From Streptomyces flaveolus (GTDB lineage: Bacteria > Actinomycetota > Actinomycetes > Streptomycetales > Streptomycetaceae), in the NCBI RefSeq assembly GCF_014648815.1, contig NZ_BMRV01000001.1:790934-854933 (forward strand): a DNA stretch of 64,000 nt. Direction: 5' to 3'. The position numbers and the translations under genes are program-made. The notes beneath the pieces were generated by a model that saw only the letters and a list, made by a program, of their open reading frames with translations, was not told the DNA's origin and searched no databases. Shown piece by piece: positions 47,009 to 54,836 of the stretch (its first letter is position 1; each line of letters begins with the position of its first letter).

Positions 47009-48859
47009 TCACTGCCCGCCCCTCGGCCCCCGTGGCGGCGCCGGAGGCGGGGGCGGCGGGGGAGGAGGACCTTCGCCCCACCGGGACGGCGGCCGGTCCC
47101 CGGGCCGCCCGGGCCGCCCCGGCGGACGCGGGGACGGGTCCAGGGGGCCGACCACGGTCTCGGCGCCGTACAGGTCGCGGCCGTCGTCGGACGGCCGCTC
47201 ACCCGGCGGAGCCGCTCCCGCACCCGGGGGCCGGGCGTCCTCGGGTCCGCGCGCTGCGTCCGGGGTACGCAGATACGGGTTGGTGTCCGCGTCGGGCGGC
47301 CGGTACGGGGCGCCTTCGGACCGGTACGGGGAACCTTCCGGCCCGTACGGGGCACCGCTCCGCCCGGACGACCCCGGTGCCCCTCCGAACCCCGCCCCGG
47401 CGTCTCCCGCCGCCCCGGCCACCGCGGCACCCCGTGCCGCGGGCGTCGCCCACCGGCCCGCCGCTCCGCTCACCCGCGCGAGCAGCGCCCCCGCGGCTCC
47501 CGCGCCCGCGCCCCACGCCGCGCCCAGGAGCAGTGCCGCGCCGAGATGGCCACGCAGGTCGATGCCGGCCCCGAACGCGTCGATGCCGAGCACCGACAGC
47601 GAGGCGTCCACGGACACCTCCGTCAGCAGGGCCAGCAGCGGGAGCGACAACGCGGTGGCGATCCCCAGCCGCAGCGCACACCGCCCGACGAAGCCCGAAC
47701 CTCCCGCCACCGGCGTCCGCGCCGCCGTCAGCACCCCCGCAAGCAGCATCAGCGACGCCGCCGCCACGCCCAGCAGCCAGACCCGCCCGTCCAGCTCCGC
47801 CAGTCGCTCGAGCGTGACCGGCTCGTCGCCACCCGCGCTCAGCAGCTCGTCCAGCGGATCCGGCAGGAAGCGGGTCAGCGGACCCGTCGCCCGCCCGTCC
47901 CACGGCACGAACAGACCGATCGGCACGCCGAGCCAGACACCGTTCGGCGCACCCAGCAGCGCCGCCCCCGCGATCCGCCGGGGATGATCGTCACCGATCG
48001 CCGCGTACGCCGCCGCCGCGTACCCGGCCGCCACCGCCGTCAGCGCCACCGTGACCAGGGCGGACACGGCCGGCCGCACCACCCGGTGCACGGCCTCGCA
48101 CCCGCGCGGCAGGGGCGTGCGGCGCGAGGCCAGCAGCGCGATCAGCAGGACCCCGACGCACCAGACCAGTCCCCCCAGCAGCGTCGGCACCGTCTCGACG
48201 CGGAAACCGACCGCGGCCTCGGCGCCGACCAGGTCACCGACCCGGTCGGGCAGCAACCCGCCGAGGTCCCCGAGATCACCGAGCCCCGGGATCTCCACGC
48301 CCCCGTCACCGCCCCCGCCGCCGGGCAGGTCGTCGAGCCCGAGCGAGCCGCCGTCGATGGTCACGACGTCGTGCCCCGCCCAGGCGAGCCCCCTCAGCAT
48401 CGCCACGAACAGGACCGTCACCGCGACCGCGCGGGCGAGGAGTTCGGCGGGCGAGACCACAACTCCCGCCGCCCGCAAGGAGCGGAGGAAGAAGAACGAC
48501 AGCAGCAGCGCACCGACGAGACCCACGCCCAGTGGCGTGATCTCGACGGCCGTGTGCGCCTCGGCACCTTTCAGCCCGAACGCGGACACATCGCCGGACG
48601 GCGTGACCGACCCACCCGCGCCGAGCGCCACGGCCGCCGCCGTCATCGGACCCAGAGAGCCCGCCGCGTCCGCGTCCAGCAGCCGCAGACCCAGTGCCGC
48701 CGTTCCCGCCATGCCGATCAACGCCCAGCTCACGGAGGCGATCGCGGACAGCACCACGTCCGCCCACGGCACCCTCGTGCCGTACCCCTCGTTCCCGACG
48801 CTCGTGGACGCGCTCATGGCAGACCCCCCGATCCGCTGCGCGGCGGGGTTGCCGCGCAT
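47009..48859 (-). CDS. Streptophobe family membrane protein
   Basis: 616 aa from ATG 48859 (GAGGGGGG upstream; ATG 48817, also with a good site, would give 602 aa). About ten to twelve transmembrane helices rich in Ala/Gly/Leu, a Gly/Asp-rich loop (LPGGGGGDGGVEIPGLG), and a cytoplasmic tail of about 150 residues that is Pro/Gly/Arg-rich and ends in a nine-Pro run. 'Streptophobe' is a named Streptomyces family of large hydrophobic proteins of unknown function. It is divergent from the FHA-ABC gene. Confidence 0.85.
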   Translation of the reverse strand: MRGNPAAQRIGGSAMSASTSVGNEGYGTRVPWADVVLSAIASVSWALIGMAGTAALGLRLLDADAAGSLGPMTAAAVALGAGGSVTPSGDVSAFGLKGAEAHTAVEITPLGVGLVGALLLSFFFLRSLRAAGVVVSPAELLARAVAVTVLFVAMLRGLAWAGHDVVTIDGGSLGLDDLPGGGGGDGGVEIPGLGDLGDLGGLLPDRVGDLVGAEAAVGFRVETVPTLLGGLVWCVGVLLIALLASRRTPLPRGCEAVHRVVRPAVSALVTVALTAVAAGYAAAAYAAIGDDHPRRIAGAALLGAPNGVWLGVPIGLFVPWDGRATGPLTRFLPDPLDELLSAGGDEPVTLERLAELDGRVWLLGVAAASLMLLAGVLTAARTPVAGGSGFVGRCALRLGIATALSLPLLALLTEVSVDASLSVLGIDAFGAGIDLRGHLGAALLLGAAWGAGAGAAGALLARVSGAAGRWATPAARGAAVAGAAGDAGAGFGGAPGSSGRSGAPYGPEGSPYRSEGAPYRPPDADTNPYLRTPDAARGPEDARPPGAGAAPPGERPSDDGRDLYGAETVVGPLDPSPRPPGRPGRPGDRPPSRWGEGPPPPPPPPPAPPRGPRGGQ

Positions 48860-49046
48860 GTCCCCCCTCGCGTGGATTACCACTCTCCGGGCAGGTTTCA
48901 ACCCCGTCAACGGAAACGGCCGGTGGGCCTGTACGCGGTTTTCACAAGGCCCGACTTTCGGTCAGGGGGCCGGGCCTGGAATAGTTCCCCCCGATGTTCG
49001 ACATCCCTAGACTCCCCGCGACGGGGGCAATTCGGGGGACAACTCA

Positions 49047-51632
49047 GTGGGGCATGGAGTGCCGGAACTCGTACTGGAATCTAATGGACGGACCTGGACG
49101 CTCGATCCGTCCCGGTCATACGCGCTCGGGCGCGATCCGCAGGGGGAGCTCGTCTTCGACGACGCCAGGGTCTCCTGGCGCCACGCCACGATCAGCTTCA
49201 ACGGCCGCAGTTGGGTCGTGGAGGATCACGGCAGCACCAACGGCACGTTCGTGCACGGGCAGCGGATCCAGCACATGGAGCTCGGCGCCGGCACGGTCGT
49301 GAACCTGGGCAACGCGACCGACGGACCGCGCCTGAGCCTGACCGCCGGGCAGTCCGCCGCCGGCACGCCGCAGGCCCAGCCGCAGCAGCAGCCGTACGCC
49401 GCGCAGGGCGCGAACGCGGGCTGGGCGCCGCAGGCACCGGTGCAGGAGCCGCCGCGGCAGGCCCCGCAGCAGCAGGGGCAGCAGGCCGGCTGGCAGCAGC
49501 CGCAGCAGGCCGTGCCGCAGCAGCCCGCGCCGCAGCCGCAGCAGCCCGCGGCGCACTTCCCCCAGCAGCAGGGACCCGGCGGCGCGGCGGGGGCGCCACC
49601 GGTCTACGGGGACCGCAGCCCGACCACGTTCCACCAGTTCTCGCTCGGCCGCGTCATGCGCATCGGCCGTGCCCTGGAGAACGACCTGGTCGTCTCCGAC
49701 CTGCAGGTCTCCCGCAACCACGCGGAGTTCCACGCGACGCCCGACGGCCGCATGGAGATCCGCGACCTCGGCTCGCACAACGGCACGTACGTCAACGGCC
49801 AGCCGATCACCAAGGGCGGCTCCCAGCTGCTCGGCCCGACGGACATCGTGGGCGTCGGCCACTCGACGTTCCGCATCGTCGGGGACCGGCTCGAGGAGTT
49901 CGTCGACACCGGTGAGGTGTCCTTCTCCGCCCGGCATCTGACCGTCACCGTCGACGGCGGCAAGCAGATCCTCAAGGACGTCTCCTTCGGCGTCCCCGAG
50001 AAGTCGCTGATCGCGGTCATCGGTCCCTCCGGCTCCGGCAAGTCCACCCTGCTCAAGGCGCTCACCGGCTACCGGCCCGCCGACCAGGGCGAGGTCCTCT
50101 ACGACAACCGGAACCTGTACAAGCAGTTCGCCGAGCTGCGCCAGCGCATCGGTCTGGTCCCGCAGGACGACATCCTGCACAAGGAGCTGACCGTCAAGAA
50201 GGCCCTGAAGTACGCGGCCAAGCTGCGCTTCCCGGCCGACACCACCGGCGCGGAGCGCGACGCCCGCATCGACGAGGTGCTGCGCGAGCTCAAGCTCGAC
50301 ATCCACAAGGACAAGAAGGTCACCTCCTTGTCCGGCGGCCAGCGCAAGCGCGTGTCCGTCGCCCTGGAGCTGCTGACCAAGCCGTCGCTGATCTTCCTGG
50401 ACGAGCCGACCTCGGGCCTCGACCCGGGCATGGACCGCGACGTCATGCAGTTGCTGCGCGGCCTCGCCGACGACGGCCGTACCGTCCTCGTCGTCACCCA
50501 CTCGGTGGCCGAGCTGGCGATCTGCGACAAGCTGCTGGTGATGGCGCCGGGCGGCTCGGTCGCCTACTTCGGCCCGCCCGAGGAGGCGCTGAACTTCTTC
50601 GGCTACGACACCTGGGCCGACGTCTTCTCCGCCTTCGAGAACTACCGCGACTACGACTGGGCGGGCCGCTGGAAGGGCTCGCAGCACTACCAGATGTACG
50701 CCGCGGACCTCGACGCCGTCGCGCCGCAGGCCGTACAGGTCTCGCCGATGCAGGCGATGAAGCCGCCGAAGCCGCAGGGCTGGATGTCGCAGTTCGTCAC
50801 CCTGGTGCGCCGCTACGTCTCGGTGATCGCCTCCGACAAGGGCTTCCTCGCCCTGATGGTGATCCTGCCGGCCGTGCTCGGCGCGGTGAGCCTGCTCATC
50901 GACGCGGACAAGGGCCTGCTGCCCAACCCGGCCAACCCGAAGACCGGCCGGATCATCCCGAACGGCACCGCCACCACGGTCCTGCTGATCCTCGCGGTCG
51001 GCGCCTGCTTCGCCGGCGCCGCGAACTCCGTCCGTGAGCTGATCAAGGAACGGGTCATCTACGAGCGGGAGCGCGCGACCGGCCTGTCGCGGTCCGCGTA
51101 CCTGATGTCGAAGGTGTTCGTGCTCGGCATGATCACCGTCTTCCAGGGCCTGCTGGTCGGCGTGATCGGCTTCGCCAGCCGGGAGATCCCGCAGGAGGGC
51201 CTGATCCTCGGCAGTGCCACGATGATCGAGCTCTCCCTGCCGATCATGGCGCTGGGCTTCACCTCGATGATGTTCGGTCTGATCATCTCGTCGCTGGTGA
51301 AGACCGCGGAGAAGACCATGCCGCTGCTGGTCATGTTCGCGATCATCCAGGTCGTCTTCACCGGCTGCCTCTTCGCCCTGAACGGCGCGGTCGGCGTCAA
51401 CCAGTTCTCGTACCTGATGCCGTCCCGCTGGGCGGTCGCCGCCGCCGGTGCCACGCTGGACTTCAACCGGATCAGCCCGCCCGAGGAGGGTGCCGGGACG
51501 GACCCGCTGTGGGAGCACTCCGTCGGCGCCTGGGGCATGGACATGGCCGCGCTGATCGTCCTCGGCGTGATCTGCGGCTTCTTCGTGGCCCGCTTCCTGC
51601 GCCGCCACGAGCCCGAGGTCATGCGCAAGTAG
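49047..51632 (+). CDS. FHA-FHA-ABC transporter fusion (ABCG/ABC-2 type)
   Basis: 861 aa. Two FHA phosphothreonine-binding domains (about 5-95, with SWRHATISF and GSTNGTFVHG; and 200-290, with GRALENDLVV, SRNHAEF and GSHNGTYVNG) are separated by a 90-residue Gln/Pro linker. Then comes an ABC ATPase (Walker A GPSGSGKSTLLKAL, signature LSGGQRKRVSVALEL, Walker B LIFLDEPTSGLD) and a C-terminal ABC-2 membrane domain with six helices. FHA domains tie it to Ser/Thr kinase signalling. Similar actinobacterial proteins, such as Rv1747, are phosphorylated exporters. GTG 49047 has GGGGGA upstream. Confidence 0.95.
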   Translation: MGHGVPELVLESNGRTWTLDPSRSYALGRDPQGELVFDDARVSWRHATISFNGRSWVVEDHGSTNGTFVHGQRIQHMELGAGTVVNLGNATDGPRLSLTAGQSAAGTPQAQPQQQPYAAQGANAGWAPQAPVQEPPRQAPQQQGQQAGWQQPQQAVPQQPAPQPQQPAAHFPQQQGPGGAAGAPPVYGDRSPTTFHQFSLGRVMRIGRALENDLVVSDLQVSRNHAEFHATPDGRMEIRDLGSHNGTYVNGQPITKGGSQLLGPTDIVGVGHSTFRIVGDRLEEFVDTGEVSFSARHLTVTVDGGKQILKDVSFGVPEKSLIAVIGPSGSGKSTLLKALTGYRPADQGEVLYDNRNLYKQFAELRQRIGLVPQDDILHKELTVKKALKYAAKLRFPADTTGAERDARIDEVLRELKLDIHKDKKVTSLSGGQRKRVSVALELLTKPSLIFLDEPTSGLDPGMDRDVMQLLRGLADDGRTVLVVTHSVAELAICDKLLVMAPGGSVAYFGPPEEALNFFGYDTWADVFSAFENYRDYDWAGRWKGSQHYQMYAADLDAVAPQAVQVSPMQAMKPPKPQGWMSQFVTLVRRYVSVIASDKGFLALMVILPAVLGAVSLLIDADKGLLPNPANPKTGRIIPNGTATTVLLILAVGACFAGAANSVRELIKERVIYERERATGLSRSAYLMSKVFVLGMITVFQGLLVGVIGFASREIPQEGLILGSATMIELSLPIMALGFTSMMFGLIISSLVKTAEKTMPLLVMFAIIQVVFTGCLFALNGAVGVNQFSYLMPSRWAVAAAGATLDFNRISPPEEGAGTDPLWEHSVGAWGMDMAALIVLGVICGFFVARFLRRHEPEVMRK

Positions 51633-51644
51633 CCCCGGCCTCAC

Positions 51645-51690
51645 GCCCCGAAGGGCGGCACCCCGTCAGGAGGGTGCCGCCCTTCGGCGT
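51645..51690. terminator. Strong bidirectional terminator
   Basis: 16-bp perfect stem (arms 51648-51663 and 51672-51687) with an 8-nt loop, between the convergent FHA-ABC and SLT genes. Confidence 0.9.
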
Positions 51691-51727
51691 TCGGCGGAGC
51701 GTCGGCGTGAAGAGGTCCGCGCCGACC

Positions 51728-52486
51728 TCAGTACGCGCTGTTGACGTTGTCCATGGAGCCGTACTTGTCCGCGGCGTAGTTGCAGGCGGCGGCGATGTTG
51801 GCTACCGGGTCGTAGATGTCCCAGGACGTACCGGGCACGTGGTAGGCCTTGAACGTCGGCGGGATGACCTGGAGCAGGCCCTTCGACGGGATGCCGTTGA
51901 TGGCGTTGATGTCCCAGTCGTTGATGGCCTTCGGGTTGCCGGAGGACTCCCGGATGATGTTGCGGTGGATGCCGCTGTAGGTGCCCGGAATGTCGTGCTT
52001 GGCCATGATGGACCTGGCCTCGCGGATCCAGCCGTCGAGGTTGTTCGGGTAGGACTTCGCGGAGACCTGCTTCACCTCGGCGCGCTTGGCGGACCGGCTC
52101 GCGGTCTCCTTCGCCTCGCGCTTGGCGGCGGCCTTCTTCGCAGCGGCCTTCTTCGCGGCGGCCGCCTTCTGCTGGGCGGCGGCCTGCTTCGCGGCCGCCT
52201 CCTTCTGCGCCTCGATGGCGGCGACCTTCTGGCTCGCACCGGCGAGCTGGTCGGCGACGCCGGCGTGCACGTCCTTGATCTGCTGCTGGCTGCTGTACGC
52301 CACCTTGGCCGCCGGAGCGGCCTCGCTCGTGGTCGTCGTCTGCGCGCCGGCCGGGAAGGCGGCGAGGGCGACGGCGGTGACGCCGAGCGCGCCGACACCG
52401 GCGAACGCGGTCTTCTGGGCGCGGTTCAGGCTCTGGGCGCGGTCCAGGGAACGGCGATAACCACGGGTGAGGATGTTCTTGGGCAT
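51728..52486 (-). CDS. Secreted lytic transglycosylase, SLT domain
   Basis: 252 aa. Basic N-terminus and hydrophobic segment (TAFAGVGALGVTAVALAAFP) with a cleavage site after GAQ. A long Ala/Lys coiled stretch (about 75-135, AAKKAAAKKAAAKREAKE) follows, then an SLT-type catalytic domain (about 145-252) with Glu in NIIRESSGNPKAIN and GLLQVIPPTFKAY. It cleaves peptidoglycan during growth or germination. The 5' leader folds as a riboswitch-like element, so expression is probably controlled at the RNA level. Confidence 0.93.
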   Translation of the reverse strand: MPKNILTRGYRRSLDRAQSLNRAQKTAFAGVGALGVTAVALAAFPAGAQTTTTSEAAPAAKVAYSSQQQIKDVHAGVADQLAGASQKVAAIEAQKEAAAKQAAAQQKAAAAKKAAAKKAAAKREAKETASRSAKRAEVKQVSAKSYPNNLDGWIREARSIMAKHDIPGTYSGIHRNIIRESSGNPKAINDWDINAINGIPSKGLLQVIPPTFKAYHVPGTSWDIYDPVANIAAACNYAADKYGSMDNVNSAY

Positions 52487-52495
52487 GGCGGGATA

Positions 52496-52631
52496 GACCT
52501 CTTCGAATAGCGCGGAGGTCGCTCTCGTCCGGTGGGGACAGGGGTGCATCCGGGGCACAAACGCTGCGGGGCGAAACCCGCGGCGCTGAGCGACGAGAGC
52601 AATTCTTAGCGGCCGCAAAATCCGGAGGCAA
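52496..52631 (-). promoter_or_regulatory. Promoter and structured 5' leader of the SLT transglycosylase gene
   Basis: On the minus strand TTGCCT (52626-52631) and TAAGAA (52603-52608) are 17 bp apart. Transcription would start near 52597. The RNA then holds a 9-bp closing stem (GCTCTCGTC 52592-52600 with GACGAGAGC 52521-52529) around two inner hairpins (GTGC/GCAC and a GC-rich 8-bp stem). Directly after it, GACCTC (52515-52520) pairs with GAGGTC (52496-52501), which covers the AGAGG ribosome-site region. This architecture suggests a ligand-sensing or structural RNA switch. I could not assign a known class. Confidence 0.55.
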
Positions 52632-52670
52632 AGGTGTGACGTACGAAGCCGGGTAGTGGATCAGGGTCCG

Positions 52671-52706
52671 GCAAAACGGGGCAGACAGGACCGTCTGCCC
52701 CGCTCA
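52671..52706 (-). terminator. Intrinsic terminator of the queA-like operon
   Basis: 10-bp stem (52677-52686 with 52693-52702), 6-nt loop, followed on the minus strand by TTTTG. It isolates the SLT promoter from upstream transcription. Confidence 0.85.
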
Positions 52707-52840
52707 AAACGGACGAGTCGTTCTCCTACTCCCCTTCGTACGTGACGTGCACCCTATGCGAGGGCTCACATCGAGGGCACGGTCATCTCACTGAGGGTTG
52801 CTTGAGCAACGCGTTGTGTGAGGGGTGTCCCGGGGGCCTC

Positions 52841-53917
52841 CTACGGCAGGAGGAGATGGACGTCCCCGAACTCGTGCCAGAGGTAGCGCCCGCGCACCGC
52901 CTCCTCGTACCCGCGGTCGATCGCCGCACGTCCCGCCACCGCCTCCAGCATCAGCAGGTGCGACGCCTCGGGCTCGTGCAGCCCCGTCAGCAGCCCGTCC
53001 ACCACCCGCACCCCACGCTCCGGAGTGACGACCAGACCGGTCCACCCCTCCCGGGCCCGAACGACCCCGTCGGCACCGGCCGCCGACTCCACCGCCCGCA
53101 CGGCCGTCGTCCCCACGGCCACGACCCGCCGGCCTCCCGCCCGCGCGGCGTTGATCAGCCGCGCCGAGGCCTCCGGAACGCGGAACCGCTCCGGATACGG
53201 CGGCTCGTGCGCCTGTGCCGACGCCACCCCCGTGTGCAGCGTCACCGGCGCGAACTGCACCCCCCGGCTCACCAGCTCCGCCACCAGCCGCGCCGTGAAG
53301 GGACGCGCGGCGCTCGGCATCTCCGCACTGCCCGACCCGTCGGCGGACGGCAGCGCGAACACCGTCTGGTACACGGACAACGGCTGATCCCGCTCCGTAT
53401 AGGAGTAGCGAATGGGCCGCCCGTGCTCCCGCAGCACCGCCGCCACCTCCGCCCCGGTCACCCGCGCCCACCACAGCCGCTCCCCGCGGGCACTCAGCGG
53501 CTCCTCCAGCGTCAGCCGCCCGCCGCCCGGCAGCCCCACCTCCGTTCCCGCGAGCCGGCCTCCCTCCCGGGCCGGCGCCTCACCCTGTACTCCCGCACGC
53601 GCGCGCGTGGTGCCCCGCCCGTCCGGCTCCCGCAGCTCCACCGCCCACCGGCCGTCGTCACCGCGCGTGGAGAAGTGCACCACCACGCGCGCGTCCCCCA
53701 CCCGGCCGTCGACGGCCGCGGCCAGCGTGGCCGACGTGTTCACGATCAGCAGGTCACCGGACCGCAGCAGCCGCGGCAGCTCCGCGAAGGAGTGGTGCGA
53801 CACCTCCGTGCCCCGCGACACCAGCAGCCGCACGTCGTGCCGGTCCAGCCCGGGACCCCGCTGCTCGGCCGGCAGCCGTGCCGACAGCTCCTCGGGCACC
53901 TTCAGAGCCAGCGTCAC
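52841..53917 (-). CDS. QueA-like S-adenosylmethionine:tRNA ribosyltransferase-isomerase
   Basis: 358 aa from GTG 53917. QueA fold marks: DLLIVNTSATLAAAVDGRV near residue 57, FAPVTLHTGVAS near 230 and AVGTTAVRAVES near 280. QueA makes epoxyqueuosine in tRNA anticodons. I see no other queuosine gene in this window and am unsure Streptomyces makes queuosine, so this divergent branch may have another substrate. It overlaps the SDR gene by 4 bp (GTGA) with GGAGG upstream, so the two are translated together. Confidence 0.85.
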   Translation of the reverse strand: MTLALKVPEELSARLPAEQRGPGLDRHDVRLLVSRGTEVSHHSFAELPRLLRSGDLLIVNTSATLAAAVDGRVGDARVVVHFSTRGDDGRWAVELREPDGRGTTRARAGVQGEAPAREGGRLAGTEVGLPGGGRLTLEEPLSARGERLWWARVTGAEVAAVLREHGRPIRYSYTERDQPLSVYQTVFALPSADGSGSAEMPSAARPFTARLVAELVSRGVQFAPVTLHTGVASAQAHEPPYPERFRVPEASARLINAARAGGRRVVAVGTTAVRAVESAAGADGVVRAREGWTGLVVTPERGVRVVDGLLTGLHEPEASHLLMLEAVAGRAAIDRGYEEAVRGRYLWHEFGDVHLLLP

Positions 53918-54612
53918 CGCCGTCCCTCCAGCAGCGCCGGGGCCGCGTAGCGCCCGCTCGCCGGCCGCTCGTCCAGCAGCCGCAGCAGCGCCGGGACGAC
54001 ATCCGCCGGATCGGGCCGCGGATCGTCGTCGTCCGGTACGGCCGCCGCGTACAGGTCCGTCGCCATGTCCCCGGGATCGACCGCCCACACCCGAAGCCCC
54101 GGCTCCTCGGCGGCCAGCACCGCCGCCAGCTGGTCCAGGGCCGCCTTGGACGCCCCGTAACCGCCCCACGTCTCGTACGCCTCGGCGGCGGCGTCCGAGC
54201 TGACCGTGATCACCGCACCCGCCGCGGCCGACCTCAGCAGCGGCAGCGCCTCCTGCACCAGACCCAGCGCGGCCACCGTGTTCACCTCCAGCGCCCGGCG
54301 CAGCCCGTCCAGCGGCAGCTCCTCCAGCCGCACCAGCGGCTCCGAGCCCAGCGCACTCGCGTTGCTGACCAGCAGATCCACCCCGCCCAGCCGCCACGCC
54401 GCCGCCACCAGCTCCGCCCGGTGCCCGACGTCCGTCACGTCCCCGGGCAGCGCCGTCACCCGCGTGCCGTACGACGCCAGCGCCGCCGCCGTCCCCTCGA
54501 GCACCTCCGGCGTCCTGGCGTCGAGCACCAGATTCCAGCCCCGCTCCGCCAGGGCCTCGGCGAGCGCCCGGCCCAGTCCCTTCGACGCCCCTGTGATGAT
54601 CGCTACCGGCAT
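53914..54612 (-). CDS. SDR family oxidoreductase
   Basis: 232 aa. TGASKGLGRALAEAL cofactor loop at residue 8, SNASALGS, catalytic Ser in ITVSSDAAA and Tyr-x3-Lys in GGYGASKAALDQL, so a full classical active site. Substrate unknown. It is the first gene of an operon with the QueA-like gene and is divergent from the histidine kinase. ATG 54612 is the clear start. Confidence 0.92.
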   Translation of the reverse strand: MPVAIITGASKGLGRALAEALAERGWNLVLDARTPEVLEGTAAALASYGTRVTALPGDVTDVGHRAELVAAAWRLGGVDLLVSNASALGSEPLVRLEELPLDGLRRALEVNTVAALGLVQEALPLLRSAAAGAVITVSSDAAAEAYETWGGYGASKAALDQLAAVLAAEEPGLRVWAVDPGDMATDLYAAAVPDDDDPRPDPADVVPALLRLLDERPASGRYAAPALLEGRR

Positions 54613-54658
54613 GACCCGTCTCCTCGTCGTCGGCGCCTCCTGATCGGCGTGGCCTCAA

Positions 54659-54769
54659 CCTAGGAACCGGGCCGCACCCACCGCCTCGGGCACGGGCCGC
54701 AACCCCGCGGGGCCCTTCGCCCTAGGCCCCACGGACGGGACCCCGGCCCTACACCCACCGACCTAGGTC
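54659..54769. promoter_or_regulatory. Three CCTAGG sites in the SDR/kinase divergent promoter region
   Basis: CCTAGG occurs at 54659-54664, 54721-54726 and 54762-54767; the last is the core of a perfect 10-bp palindrome GACCTAGGTC (54760-54769). CTAG is rare in Streptomyces DNA. These are candidate binding sites for the NarL-type regulator encoded downstream or for another factor. Confidence 0.5.
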
Positions 54770-54836
54770 CAGCGCCCCAGGCGGCGGCCGCCACAGGCCC
54801 GATCCGGGCCGTCGGGGCCGCCGGTACCGTGAGGAC

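Noticed and set aside
52496..52631. Direct assignment of the SLT leader as a ydaO (c-di-AMP) riboswitch
   Set aside because: The conserved blocks I associate with that class are not visible; kept only as an unassigned structured leader.
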